A stretch of DNA of 64,000 nucleotides from the NCBI GenBank assembly GCA_050246475.1, contig JBFWVZ010000007.1, positions 1 to 64,000 on the forward strand, given 5' to 3'. The notes under the pieces are model-generated. The model did no database searches, was not told where the DNA came from, and saw only the letters and a list, made by a program, of their open reading frames with translations. Made by a program: the position numbers and the translations under genes. This DNA comes from CADEEL01 sp050246475. Lineage in GTDB: Bacteria; Pseudomonadota; Alphaproteobacteria; Caulobacterales; Aquidulcibacteraceae. Shown here one piece after another: positions 44,292-53,451 of this stretch. Every line of letters begins with the position of its first letter. Position 1 is the stretch's first letter.

Positions 44292-44315
44292 ATTGAGGTA
44301 TTTATTATCATATTT
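44292..44315. promoter_or_regulatory. Composite operator candidate: type-1 site fused to type-2 site
   Basis: ATTGAGGTATTTATTA at 44292-44307 matches the type-1 consensus at 13 of 16 positions (good left half). The overlapping ATTTATTATCATATTT at 44300-44315 matches the type-2 site of 26815 at 15 of 16. The gap serves divergent starts at 44189 and 44380. Both motifs in one place suggest that the two regulators may compete. Confidence 0.55.
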
Positions 44316-44379
44316 AAAAGGCCCCGCAATGGCGTGGCGAGGAGATGCGCACCGAGAGCGCGGCGGGACGGAGGAGACG

Positions 44380-45513
44380 ATGGGAGAGCCGCGGCGGCGC
44401 GCGCCGGATTACGATGCGCTGAAGCGCGAATGCGCCTTTCGGCTGAAGCTTCATGCGCCGGGATTTAGCGCGCGAGAGACGATCGCGCCCGGAGACGGCT
44501 TCTACGACATTCTCTTGGGCTACATCGAAGACGACGGCGCGTTGATGTTTTCAGACATCGGCGGTCAGCCCGAGATCGGCTGGGATCCTGAGCGCGGACA
44601 CGGCTCGATCTGGCGGCGCGACCGCAGCGGCGCGATGCGCTGCCTCGTGCCCGCGGGCGCGACGGGACGCGCAATGATCCTGCAGCTGCGCAAAGCGCCG
44701 GCGCATTACGGACCTTGGGGCGGCCACATCTTCTATACGGGCCAAACCGAACCGGGCCGTCCCGGCGCAACCAAGCCGCACGCGGTCTTTAGAGTTTCGC
44801 CGGGCGCGGCTGCGCCTGAGCTCTTCGTTGTGATGCCGGACAACGGATCTGTGTGCGGCGGCGTTGCGGGGTCTTTGATGCCGGGTTGCTTTGGGCGCGC
44901 CGTCGGCCCCTTCGCGGACTCGCTCTTTGTCTATTCCATCATGAATTGCACGATCTATCGCATTACGCCCGATGCGAAGGCGACGCCCTTCATCACGCTC
45001 GACCGGCCGGAGGGCCCGATCATGCCTGTGCGCATTGATTATGCGCCCGATTGGTGGGGCGAGGCCGCCGGCGAGCTCGTGCTGCACGGCGCGCGCAACG
45101 CCCATTTTGAAAGCCCGCGTCCCCCGCCCGAGGCATTCTCCTATTGGCGGATTTCCCCGGCGGGCGCGATTGAGGAATTGCCCAAGCCCCCGACCCCATT
45201 GCGTTCTGTGCAAGCGCCGGCGGAATTCGGCCCCTTCGGCGGCGACGTATTCTTCGTCGATGAAGGCAACATCAATCTAGCGCAGATCTCCGGGTGCGAC
45301 GAACACACCAATGCGTTGCCGTATGGCGGGCGCATTCTGCGTTGGTCGAAAAAGGACGGCGTCAGCGTCTTCGCCGACGACTTCCAGGGCAGCTCGACCA
45401 GTCTGCTCTTTGACCGCAGCCGTCTCTATGTCGGCTTGGTGCGCAAGAGTTATTGCACTGGCGAGTTCCACGAGCCCGACGCGTCGCTTTATGAGATTGA
45501 TTTCGTCGGTTGA
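44380..45513 (+). CDS. SMP-30-like beta-propeller protein (paralogue of 63014 gene)
   Basis: A 377-residue protein predicted as a beta-propeller of the gluconolactonase/SMP-30 type, with repeated blades such as GDGFYDILLGYIEDDGALMFSDIGGQ and FGGDVFFVDEGNINLAQISG. It is clearly paralogous to the gene running off the right end (shared TGQTEPGRPGATKPHAV and FADDFQGS-T-S). Members may hydrolyse lactones or act as scaffold; the metal ligands are not clear enough to say. No signal peptide. ATG 44380 has GGAGGAG 4 nt upstream. First gene of the 44.4-48.7 kb operon. Confidence 0.75.
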   Translation: MGEPRRRAPDYDALKRECAFRLKLHAPGFSARETIAPGDGFYDILLGYIEDDGALMFSDIGGQPEIGWDPERGHGSIWRRDRSGAMRCLVPAGATGRAMILQLRKAPAHYGPWGGHIFYTGQTEPGRPGATKPHAVFRVSPGAAAPELFVVMPDNGSVCGGVAGSLMPGCFGRAVGPFADSLFVYSIMNCTIYRITPDAKATPFITLDRPEGPIMPVRIDYAPDWWGEAAGELVLHGARNAHFESPRPPPEAFSYWRISPAGAIEELPKPPTPLRSVQAPAEFGPFGGDVFFVDEGNINLAQISGCDEHTNALPYGGRILRWSKKDGVSVFADDFQGSSTSLLFDRSRLYVGLVRKSYCTGEFHEPDASLYEIDFVG

Positions 45514-45527
45514 TTGGAGACGCCGGC

Positions 45528-46319
45528 ATGGCCAAGCCCCATCGCGTTTTGATCACCGGGTGTTCGACCGGCATTGGCCGCGCCTTGGCGGAGACGCTGA
45601 CCGCGCGCGGGCACAAAGTCGTCGCCACCGCGCGAAGCGTTGAGACGCTGAAGGATCTCAAGGCGGCGGCGGCGCTTTCACTCGACGTCACCAGCGAGGA
45701 TTCAGTCGCGCGCGTCGTGAAGGAGGCAGGCGACATCGACGTCTTGGTGAACAATGCCGGCATCGGCTTATGGGGTCCCGTCGAGGCCGCGAGCGGCGCA
45801 CAGGTTGAGAAATTGTTCGAGACCAACGTCTTTGGGCCTCTGCGGATGCAGCGCGCGTTTCTGCCTCAAATGCGTGCGCGCCGATCGGGGCAAATCATTC
45901 AGGTGTCGTCGGCGGCGGGACGCGTCTCGGGTCCCCTTGTCGGCCTCTATGCGGCAAGCAAGCACGCGCTTGAGGCGATGAGCGAGGCGCTGCGGGTCGA
46001 AGCCGCCGCGTTTGGCGTCAAAGTGTCGATTGTTGAGATTGGCGCTGTGGCGAGCGCCTTTCCGCAAAACCGCGAGAGTGCGGCCTTGGCGGGATACGAA
46101 GAGGTCGTCGACAAGTTCACCAAGCGCCTCATGTCGCAGCGCACCGCGCCGACGTCGTCGGAGGATGTGGCCGAATCGATCGCTGACATCATTGAGGACG
46201 GCGCGCGCGACCTTCGCTATGAAGCGACGGCCGATGCGGTGCGCATCATCGCTGCGCGGCGCGCTCAGCCGGATGCGGAATGGGAGAGCGGCCTGTTGGC
46301 GTCGCTGGCCGCGCAATGA
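45528..46319 (+). CDS. Short-chain dehydrogenase/reductase
   Basis: A 263-residue SDR with TGCSTGIGRALAE, LVNNAGIGLWGP, a catalytic Ser in VSSAAGRVSG and YAASKHAL. It resembles 17-beta-HSD/retinol-type SDRs acting on lipophilic alcohols. GGAGA lies 7 nt before ATG 45528. The stop overlaps the CoA-transferase start by 4 bp. Confidence 0.87.
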   Translation: MAKPHRVLITGCSTGIGRALAETLTARGHKVVATARSVETLKDLKAAAALSLDVTSEDSVARVVKEAGDIDVLVNNAGIGLWGPVEAASGAQVEKLFETNVFGPLRMQRAFLPQMRARRSGQIIQVSSAAGRVSGPLVGLYAASKHALEAMSEALRVEAAAFGVKVSIVEIGAVASAFPQNRESAALAGYEEVVDKFTKRLMSQRTAPTSSEDVAESIADIIEDGARDLRYEATADAVRIIAARRAQPDAEWESGLLASLAAQ

Positions 46320-47554
46320 CCTCGCTGCTGAGCGGCTGCCGCGTCATTGAATCCTCGATGCTGCTGAACGGGGCCTCGACCACGATGATGCTCGCCGACC
46401 TCGGCGCGGACATCATCAAAGTGGAGAGCCCTTTTCTTGGCGACTATCTGCGCATTGAAGAGACGATGCACATGCATCGTCAGACCAACAAAAACAAACG
46501 CAGCATCGCGCTCGATTTGCGCAAGCCCGAGGGGCAGGAAATTTTCGCGCGTCTCATGAAGACGGCCGACGTCTTTGTCACCAATGCGATCGCCGACCGC
46601 AACCGCAAGCTCGGTCTCGCTTATGATCAATTGACCGCTTTGAAGCCGGACATTGTCTATTGTCAGAACACGGGCTTTGGCGCGACCGGGCCCTATGCGG
46701 AGATGCCGACCCACGGCCAGATGATGGATTCGCTCGCCGGCGCGATGCCGATGGAGCTTGGCGAGGACGGCTTCACCCACCCCAAGGCTGCTTATGTGCG
46801 GCGCACCGGCAGTTTGGCCTCCGCGGGCGAAGGCACGGCGGCGGGCGCGATCTATGCGGCGTTTCACATTGCCGCCGCGCTCGCCCATCGCGCCAAGACG
46901 GGGCGCGGCGCTTATATTGATGTGTCTTCCGCCGAGGCGGTGATCGCCAGCGCGTGGATCGCGGCGTGCAACCAGCTCAACAAACCCGAGCGAGCCGGCT
47001 TCTGGCAAAACGAAGACAACATTCTCCCGATTGCGCGCTACCAGGCATATGAGACGAAGGATCATTTCTTCGTGCTCTTCTGTCCTGAGGAAAAGAAGTT
47101 CTGGCACGCCTTCTGCGACCTTGTGGAGCGCCCTGACCTCAAGGACGAAGCCAACGGCATTGATCTGCGCCGCGAGCTGCAGACGATCTTCCGCACGCGC
47201 GCGCGCGATGAGTGGGTGGCGCTTGCGCTCAAGCACAATTTTCCGCTCGGCCCCATTCATGACGGCGTCGCGGCCGTGCGCGCCGATCCCCACATCGCCG
47301 CGCGCGGCGTGTTCATCGAAGGGACCGACGAGACGGGCGCGCCTTTCACATACATTGGGCAGCCCGCTTTGATCGCGGGCGTGGCGCGCGTCGCGCCTAC
47401 GCCGCCGCCGGGCCTGGGCGAGCACACGAGCGTCATTTTGCGCGAGCTCGGCTATGGCGACAGCGACATTCAGCGATTTGAGGCCGCGCAGGTGACGCGC
47501 GCGCCGGAGCGCGATCCCGACCACATCTCCAACCGCGTCTATGGCGATCCTTGA
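46316..47554 (+). CDS. CaiB/BaiF family (family III) CoA-transferase
   Basis: A 412-residue family III CoA-transferase. The N-terminus has MMLADLGADIIKVESP and ALDLRKPEGQEIF; the catalytic-aspartate region is PTHGQMMDSLAGAM. It moves CoA between acyl-CoA and free acid without ATP, as with bile acids (BaiF) or carnitine (CaiB). Here it could recycle CoA onto a terpenoid acid. Coupled by ATGA overlap to the SDR before it. Confidence 0.9.
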   Translation: MTSLLSGCRVIESSMLLNGASTTMMLADLGADIIKVESPFLGDYLRIEETMHMHRQTNKNKRSIALDLRKPEGQEIFARLMKTADVFVTNAIADRNRKLGLAYDQLTALKPDIVYCQNTGFGATGPYAEMPTHGQMMDSLAGAMPMELGEDGFTHPKAAYVRRTGSLASAGEGTAAGAIYAAFHIAAALAHRAKTGRGAYIDVSSAEAVIASAWIAACNQLNKPERAGFWQNEDNILPIARYQAYETKDHFFVLFCPEEKKFWHAFCDLVERPDLKDEANGIDLRRELQTIFRTRARDEWVALALKHNFPLGPIHDGVAAVRADPHIAARGVFIEGTDETGAPFTYIGQPALIAGVARVAPTPPPGLGEHTSVILRELGYGDSDIQRFEAAQVTRAPERDPDHISNRVYGDP

Positions 47555-47592
47555 TCGCGAGCGCGCCGCGCTGACAACGAACGGAAAGCCCG

Positions 47593-48702
47593 ATGCCTGA
47601 TTATCGCCGATCTGACGCGCCGGAGCCTTTTGAGGGACGCCTGCTTGGGCGCATTGAGGGCTGCACCAATCCCGAGAGCGCAGAGCTTCTGCCGGACGGC
47701 GAGCATTTCGTGTTCGGCAATTGCACGCTAATCGTCGGCGTTGCGGCTTATCGCGGCGGTCAAGGCATTGTTTATAAGCCTGGAGAGGCCTTCATTTCAT
47801 TGGCGCGCATCGGCGCGTCGGGCGAGGTGGCGCTTATTGAGCGCAAGCGCATTGCGGGCCTGACCGCGACTTTGGGCATTGATCTCCTCAAACGTGACGC
47901 CGGAGCCTTTCGCGCGGGGACGGCGTTCATCGCGGAGGGCGCAAACCCTGTGCTCGCCGGCGACGCGATCGCCGATCCCGAGACGACGCGGCCGCGTTTG
48001 TTGGCCTTTGATGCGCTGCGCGGTGAAATTCTCGGCGGCGTCGCGCTTGATCCGACGAGCGCCATCGGCCGGCGCTTCAATCGCATCGATCAGCCCAACG
48101 GCGTTGCGGCCGATGCGGCCGGCGCGCTTTATTTTGGCGACATCCCAAACGGCAATCCCGATCCGCAAGGCCCTCCTCCGACGCCGTCGGCTGTTTATCG
48201 TCTGCCGCATGAGGCCGTCGCCGGTCTCGCAGCGGGCGATGCGAATGCGGCCGCCAATGTGTCCCGGATTCTGATGCCGGGTTTTGTCAACGGTTTGACC
48301 GCTTCGCCGCTTGACGACGCGATCTACGCCGTGAGCTGCTCGCATCACGATCCGGCGCGCGGCGGCCTCTATCGATTGACGCCGCAGGATTTCGCGCGCG
48401 GCGTTCAGCCTGCGCCGCTCATCGAGGGCATCGGGCTCTTCCTCGACGGCGTGGGCGTTTCAAAGCGCGGCACCTTGTTTGTCTCAACGCCGATCACGGG
48501 AGAAGTGCACGCATTCACGATCGATGGACGTCATTTGGCGATCAAAGCGGGCGGCGCAAATCTTGTGCGCATGCCTGCCGACTTCAATGTTTGCTATCCG
48601 CGCGCGACCGGGGGCGAGCCTTGCCTGCTCATCACCGACATCTCGGTCGGCATGGCCCCTGGCGATGGGTCCGTGGCGGTCGTGGAGATCGCAGGTCTCT
48701 AG
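47593..48702 (+). CDS. SMP-30/strictosidine-synthase-like beta-propeller protein
   Basis: A 369-residue beta-propeller protein with blade-like repeats (SAELLPDGEHFVFGN, NGVAADAAGALYFGDIPNGNP, LDGVGVSKRGTLFVSTPITGEVHAF). It differs from the 44380/63014 pair and looks more like a lactonase-type SMP-30 protein. No signal peptide. Last gene of its operon; its TAG stop shares the palindrome CTAG with the stop of the convergent CoA ligase. Function unknown; a lactone-opening step is possible. Confidence 0.75.
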   Translation: MPDYRRSDAPEPFEGRLLGRIEGCTNPESAELLPDGEHFVFGNCTLIVGVAAYRGGQGIVYKPGEAFISLARIGASGEVALIERKRIAGLTATLGIDLLKRDAGAFRAGTAFIAEGANPVLAGDAIADPETTRPRLLAFDALRGEILGGVALDPTSAIGRRFNRIDQPNGVAADAAGALYFGDIPNGNPDPQGPPPTPSAVYRLPHEAVAGLAAGDANAAANVSRILMPGFVNGLTASPLDDAIYAVSCSHHDPARGGLYRLTPQDFARGVQPAPLIEGIGLFLDGVGVSKRGTLFVSTPITGEVHAFTIDGRHLAIKAGGANLVRMPADFNVCYPRATGGEPCLLITDISVGMAPGDGSVAVVEIAGL

Positions 48703-50297
48703 CGTCTGGGCGTGAAGCCGGCTTTCTTGCGGTCCCAGGCGTCGCTCGGGAGACCGCGATCGCGCAAGATGTGCTTCATGATGCGTCCGTGCGCGTTGCG
48801 CGGCAGCTCTTCGACGAACTGGATGTAGCGCGGTACAAAATAATAAGGCGCGTTGTCGTTGATAAAGACCGCGATCGCCTCCGGCGTCACGGCGCGTCCC
48901 GGTTTGCGCACCACAGCTAAAGTGAGTTCGGCTTCGGATTCCAATTCCTCCGCCGTCACGCCGTAGGCGGCGACATCGGCGAGGTCGGGGTGGTTGTCGA
49001 CCACGGCCTCCACTTCGAACATGGAGATGTTGCGCCCATTATAGCGAATATAATCCTTCTTGCGGTCGGCGAAATAATAGACGCCCGCCTCGTCGCGCAT
49101 CGCCATGTCGCCGGTGTGGTGCCAAAGGTTGCGCCACGTCTGCACGGTGAGCGCGGGATCGTTGAAATAGCCGAGGAACATGACCCCCGGCTCCTTGGGG
49201 CGCACGCAGATTTCTCCGGCTTCGCCCATCGGCACTTCACGATCGAACTCATCGAGCAGCGCCACATCGAGATGCGGCAGCGGTTTGCCCATCGCCGCGC
49301 CGCGCCAATCGTGGCCTTCATTGTCGCGCGCTTCAAACACCATGAAGGATTCGCTCGTCCCGTAGGCCTGGTTCATGGTCTCGATGCCGAAGCGCTTCTT
49401 GAACTCCGGAATGAGATCCCACGACATTGGGATCGCTTGGCCGCAGCGCACGCCGCTCAGATGATCGTCGGGCTTCGGCGGCTGTTTCCACAAATGCATG
49501 TGCATCGCGCCGAGTGTGAAGAAGTGCTTCGCGCCGTAGAATTTGATCCGGTCCCAGAATTGAGAGACGGAGAAGCGCGGATCGATCGCGCCGGTGACGC
49601 CGCCGATAAGCGAAGGCCAGATCGTGCCGGTCCAGGGGCTGCCGAGATACATCGGCGTGCATGCATAATAGACGTCTCCGGCTTTGAGCTTTCGGTCGAG
49701 TCCGCGCCGCGCCAACAGCATGATCGAGCTGTGGCTGTGCATGACGCCTTTTGATTTGCCGGTCGTTCCCGAGGACCACCACACCTGCACAGGATCAAGC
49801 CAGCCCACGTCGACGTGTGGGCACGCTTTGGCGTCTCCGAGCAGCGCCTCTAGCGGCTTGATGCGGCCGTTCTCGCCGGGCGCGCCGGCTGCATAGATAT
49901 GGTCGATGTGCGCGAGGTCGAGCCCTTCCAAGCGCGGCGCGAGATCATGGTCGATGATGAGGATTCGCGCCTTGGACTGATCGATCGCCTCGCGCAGGAA
50001 CGCGCCGTGATAATCGGTGTTGATCGTTGTGAAGATGACGCCGAGGCGCGCCGCCCCGACCGCGACTAAAACGACATCGATGGACGGGTTCATGTCCATG
50101 ACGATCGTATCGCCCTTCTTGAGCCCGAGCGCATGAAGGCCCGCTGCGTAGCGGCGCGTCGCTTCAGCGGCTTGCGCAAACGTGACCTTGCGCGCGTCTG
50201 TCCAGAGCCAGACGCTCTCGGCGCTTTCGCGGGCTTGAAAGTCGAGCGCGGCTGGAATGGTGCGGTCGTCCGGCCTCGCGATGTCGTAAATTCGCAT
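48699..50297 (-). CDS. Acyl-CoA synthetase (AMP-binding, CaiC-like)
   Basis: A 532-residue adenylate-forming acyl-CoA ligase. The P-loop reads WWSSGTTGKSKGVMHSH (A3), then YGTSES (A5), HTGDMAMRDEAG (A7), YNGRNISMFEVE (A8) and the A10 lysine in HGRIMKHILRD. It makes acyl-CoA from a free acid, ATP and CoA. The N-terminal region and the A5-A8 spacing are close to crotonobetaine/carnitine-CoA ligases. Single gene under the perfect type-1 palindrome at 50314, 17 bp upstream of the start. Confidence 0.9.
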   Translation of the reverse strand: MRIYDIARPDDRTIPAALDFQARESAESVWLWTDARKVTFAQAAEATRRYAAGLHALGLKKGDTIVMDMNPSIDVVLVAVGAARLGVIFTTINTDYHGAFLREAIDQSKARILIIDHDLAPRLEGLDLAHIDHIYAAGAPGENGRIKPLEALLGDAKACPHVDVGWLDPVQVWWSSGTTGKSKGVMHSHSSIMLLARRGLDRKLKAGDVYYACTPMYLGSPWTGTIWPSLIGGVTGAIDPRFSVSQFWDRIKFYGAKHFFTLGAMHMHLWKQPPKPDDHLSGVRCGQAIPMSWDLIPEFKKRFGIETMNQAYGTSESFMVFEARDNEGHDWRGAAMGKPLPHLDVALLDEFDREVPMGEAGEICVRPKEPGVMFLGYFNDPALTVQTWRNLWHHTGDMAMRDEAGVYYFADRKKDYIRYNGRNISMFEVEAVVDNHPDLADVAAYGVTAEELESEAELTLAVVRKPGRAVTPEAIAVFINDNAPYYFVPRYIQFVEELPRNAHGRIMKHILRDRGLPSDAWDRKKAGFTPRR

Positions 50298-50313
50298 TGT
50301 CTTCGCCCTATCT

Positions 50314-50329
50314 ATTGAGGTTACTCAAT
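50314..50329. promoter_or_regulatory. Type-1 operator candidate ATTGAGGTTACTCAAT
   Basis: A perfect 6-bp inverted repeat (ATTGAG/CTCAAT) around GTTA, 17 bp upstream of the acyl-CoA ligase start. It lies between that gene and the stop of the GntR gene upstream. The closeness to the start fits repression. Confidence 0.7.
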
Positions 50330-50351
50330 TAAAAAATCGGGCCCTCGTCAA

Positions 50352-51113
50352 TCAGCTCGAATAGAGCCGCGTCACTTCCTCCACGTAAGCGCTGACCAGC
50401 TTGCCGGCTTTGTCTCCCTCCCCCGCCGCGATCGCATCGACGACGGCGATGAGCGATTTGAATTGGCGCGCCATGGCCTCGTTGCTGGGGCTGCCGCCCG
50501 CTCGCCGGGTGAAGGCGACCGCGACGTCGATCAGCACTTCAATGAAGAGCGCCCACACCGGATTGCCGGAGAGTTGAGCAAGCTGAATATGAAAGCCGCC
50601 CATGCGTTGCAGCGCGGCCTCGCCGCTCATGGCCGCGCCCTCGACGAGGCTTGCGCGCAACGCGGCGACCTTGCGCCGGTTGTTTTTGTCTGCAGCCAGG
50701 CGCGCGCAATGAGATTCAAGCGTTATGCGCGCGTCGAGCAGATCGTTGACGTTGATGCCGCTATATTCGAGATAAAGTGCAACCGCGCGCGCGACGTCGG
50801 ACGTATTGGGCTTGCGCGTCAGCACGCCCCCGCCCACGCCGCGCCGCCGGGTCGCGATTTGCCGTTGCTCCAAGAGCAGGATCGCTTCGCGGAGCACCGC
50901 GCGGCTCACTTGATATTCTTGCAGCAATTGCGCTTCCGAACCGATGAGCGTGTTGGGCTCCAAGCGCTCTTCAAGGATGCGCCGTTGAATGGCGTCGGCG
51001 GTTCGAACCGCGAGCGGCTTTTGGGCGTCGCCGCTGCGCGCGCGCGTTGCGCTTCGCCTGGAGGGCGACTTGGCTGCTGAAGCCGGCGTCTGCTTTGCAG
51101 TGCGTTGTGTCAT
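50352..51113 (-). CDS. GntR/FCD (FadR-like) transcriptional regulator
   Basis: A 253-residue regulator. The winged helix-turn-helix lies at about 36-100 (AIQRRILEERLEPNTLIGSEAQLLQEYQVSRAVLREAI, wing RRRGVGGGVL). A helical FCD-type ligand domain follows. It is co-transcribed with an acyl-CoA ligase and an SDR (4-bp overlap), so the effector is probably an acyl-CoA of the pathway. It is a candidate binder for one of the two palindrome types. Confidence 0.87.
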   Translation of the reverse strand: MTQRTAKQTPASAAKSPSRRSATRARSGDAQKPLAVRTADAIQRRILEERLEPNTLIGSEAQLLQEYQVSRAVLREAILLLEQRQIATRRRGVGGGVLTRKPNTSDVARAVALYLEYSGINVNDLLDARITLESHCARLAADKNNRRKVAALRASLVEGAAMSGEAALQRMGGFHIQLAQLSGNPVWALFIEVLIDVAVAFTRRAGGSPSNEAMARQFKSLIAVVDAIAAGEGDKAGKLVSAYVEEVTRLYSS

Positions 51114-51871
51114 GATCCCAGCATGGTCATGCCGCCGTCGACGGCGAAGGTTTGTCCCGTGATGTAGCGCGCCCCGTCGCTCGCGAGGAAGATCATAAGC
51201 GGCGCAAGATCGCGCGCGGGCTCCCCCAGCGCGCCGTCAATTGGAATTTGGACCGCGAGGCGCTCCAGCATCGCTTCGCGCGCCGGGGGCGCAAGCGAGT
51301 CCATGAATTTCTGCGCGACTTCCGTGCGCATCATCGGCGCGATTGTGTTGACGCGCACATTGTCGTGCGCCCAGGCGAGCGCGGCGGCGCGGCTCCACGC
51401 CGCGACAGCGCCTTTCGCGGCGGAATAAGCGCCCCGGTCCGCCAAACCGCGCACGCCTGCGACAGAGCCGAAATTGATGATCGCGCCGCCCGCCTCTTTC
51501 ATGCGCGCATAGGCGGCCTGATTGGTGAGCATCGTTCCGCGTGCGTTGACGCCCATGACGAAGTCCCAATCGTCGACGCTGATGGAGCCTGGCGCGCCGG
51601 GCCGGTCGAGACCGGCGACCGCCGCCAGCGCGTCGAGCCCGCCGAGCGCACCGCAGGCGTCGTCAAAAACGCGCTCCACTGAATCTTTGTTCGAGACGTC
51701 GCAGGCGAAAAAGTCTCCGACCCCTTCAGCGGCGTTGCGGCCGAGGTCTTCGCGCATATCCATGCCCGCGACGCGCGCGCCCGCTTCGACATACGCTTTC
51801 ATCACTGCGGCGCCGATGCCGCGCGCCGAGCCGGTGACAATGATGCGTTTGCCGGCAAGCTCTTGGCTCAT
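51110..51871 (-). CDS. Short-chain dehydrogenase/reductase
   Basis: A 253-residue classical SDR: TGSARGIGAAVMKAY, MDMREDLG, a catalytic Ser in NFGSVAGVRG and YSAAKGAV, ending in ITGQTFAVDGGMTMLG. It overlaps the GntR gene and the acyl-CoA ligase by 4 bp on either side. A hydroxyacyl-CoA or alcohol dehydrogenase role is likely. Confidence 0.88.
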   Translation of the reverse strand: MSQELAGKRIIVTGSARGIGAAVMKAYVEAGARVAGMDMREDLGRNAAEGVGDFFACDVSNKDSVERVFDDACGALGGLDALAAVAGLDRPGAPGSISVDDWDFVMGVNARGTMLTNQAAYARMKEAGGAIINFGSVAGVRGLADRGAYSAAKGAVAAWSRAAALAWAHDNVRVNTIAPMMRTEVAQKFMDSLAPPAREAMLERLAVQIPIDGALGEPARDLAPLMIFLASDGARYITGQTFAVDGGMTMLGS

Positions 51872-53382
51872 GCGCGCTGCGCCTCTGCTTCCGCAAACAA
51901 AGCGCGCACGCCGGCTTGGTCGATTTTGAGTGAAGGCGTTCTTGGAAATTCATCGAGCCGCAGAAAAGCCGTCGGCACTTGGTAAGGCGACAGACGCTCA
52001 CGCAGAAACGTGCGCAACTCCTGTTCGCTGGGCGCTGCGGCGCCCTCTTTGAGGGTGTAGGCGGCTGCGGGAACTTCTCCAAGCCGTGCGTCCTTGACGC
52101 CGACGACGCACGCTTCTTTGACGGCGGCGTGTGCGTTCAAAGCGTCCGCCACATCGTGCGGCATTATTTTATAACCGCCGCGATTGATCGCGTTGTCGGC
52201 GCGTCCGCGAATGAACAAGAAGCCGTCGGCGTCTAAGACCGCCAGATCCGTCGTTCGCACAAAGGCTTTGCCGTCGCCAAGGTGAGCGGCGCGCAATTCA
52301 AGAACGCCAATCTCGCCGGGCGCGCGCACGGCATGTGTATCTGGATCGACAATGCGTCCTTCAATGCCTGGATTCAGTCTGCCGACGCTGCCGGCCTTCG
52401 AGACGCCGAATTCCTTGTGATCGTCATTGGTCCATCCAGCCACGCCGCCAGCGAATTCCGTTGCGCCGTAATTCTGCAGCACCGGAATGCCGTATCGTGC
52501 AGTGAATTCGGCGGCGAGCGCAGGATCAAGCGGCGCTGTGCCGCTTCGAAAGGCCGCCAAGCTTTGGAGGTCTTCACGCGCGACGTTTGCGTCGAGCAGC
52601 ATGCGCAGCACGGTCGGCGGGCCGCTCGCCACTTTCGGCCGGTGCCGCACGATGGCGTCGCGATAGGTCTCGACGTCAAACCGCTCAAGCAGGCACGCTT
52701 TGCGTCCAGCGGTGACAGTGTTGAAGAGCCCGCCGACGCCGCCGATATGGGCGAAGGACATTGTGAGCAGCGTGACGCCGCTGCGCAATTTCGGCTGCGC
52801 GTCGCGGCCCTTTTCAAAAAGCGCCCAATCGAGAATTGCCTTCTCGAAATTGCGGCGCGCGAGCGGGATGCGCTTGGGCTTGCCTGTTGTCCCGCTCGTC
52901 ATCATTTCGATCGCGATGTCGGGCGCGTCGCGGTTTGACCATAAGGCAGGCGTCGCGGCGTGCGCCAAGCGACAAAGCAACGCCCCGTCGGCTTGTGTAA
53001 CTTCGATGCAGGCTGCGCCTTGCGCGCGCAAAGTCTCCATCACGCCGGGGCGTTGGAAATCGCTTTGCGCCGCGATGACGACGGGGCAGCCCGCCTTCTC
53101 GATGTCCTCAACAATGCGGTCGTCGGGATAGACGGGGTTGAGCGTGACCAGACAGCGGTCTGACGCGAGCGTCTGCAGTATGGCCGGCACAAACTCGATG
53201 CGGTTGCGCAGCAGCACGCCGACGCGCAAATCCTTGCCGCCCGCGGCGTCAAGGAGCGCGCCCAATGCGTCCATGGCGCTTTTGATCGCGCCCCAGCTTG
53301 TCCATTCCTTCTCGAACTCAATGGCGGGCGCGTCGGGTTCGACGTCCATGACGCCGACGACCGCATCTCGCAAGCTCCCCAT
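51868..53382 (-). CDS. Acyl-CoA synthetase (AMP-binding)
   Basis: A 504-residue adenylate-forming ligase. It has MMTSGTTGKPKRIPLA (A3), NYGATEFAGG (A5), VRTTDLAVLDADG (A7), NRGGYKIMPHDV (A8) and a C-terminal TPSLKIDQAGV with the A10 lysine. It differs from the 48699 ligase and is probably specific for another acid. First gene of the 50.4-53.4 kb operon, 29 bp from the type-2 site at 53411. Confidence 0.89.
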   Translation of the reverse strand: MGSLRDAVVGVMDVEPDAPAIEFEKEWTSWGAIKSAMDALGALLDAAGGKDLRVGVLLRNRIEFVPAILQTLASDRCLVTLNPVYPDDRIVEDIEKAGCPVVIAAQSDFQRPGVMETLRAQGAACIEVTQADGALLCRLAHAATPALWSNRDAPDIAIEMMTSGTTGKPKRIPLARRNFEKAILDWALFEKGRDAQPKLRSGVTLLTMSFAHIGGVGGLFNTVTAGRKACLLERFDVETYRDAIVRHRPKVASGPPTVLRMLLDANVAREDLQSLAAFRSGTAPLDPALAAEFTARYGIPVLQNYGATEFAGGVAGWTNDDHKEFGVSKAGSVGRLNPGIEGRIVDPDTHAVRAPGEIGVLELRAAHLGDGKAFVRTTDLAVLDADGFLFIRGRADNAINRGGYKIMPHDVADALNAHAAVKEACVVGVKDARLGEVPAAAYTLKEGAAAPSEQELRTFLRERLSPYQVPTAFLRLDEFPRTPSLKIDQAGVRALFAEAEAQRA

Positions 53383-53410
53383 GCGCGGCTCTCCTTCGCT
53401 TCGCCGCGCA

Positions 53411-53426
53411 ATTCATTATAATATTT
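53411..53426. promoter_or_regulatory. Type-2 operator candidate ATTCATTATAATATTT
   Basis: An A/T-rich 16-mer with an ATTATAAT palindrome, one mismatch from the 26815 site. It lies 29 bp upstream of the acyl-CoA ligase start at 53382. Confidence 0.55.
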
Positions 53427-53451
53427 CCGGCGCCCACGCCAGCGTTCAATG

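Noticed and set aside
46265..47524. A 419-codon open frame on the minus strand
   Set aside because: Antisense to the CoA-transferase gene, with low-complexity Arg/His/Ala composition; an effect of high G+C at codon position 3.
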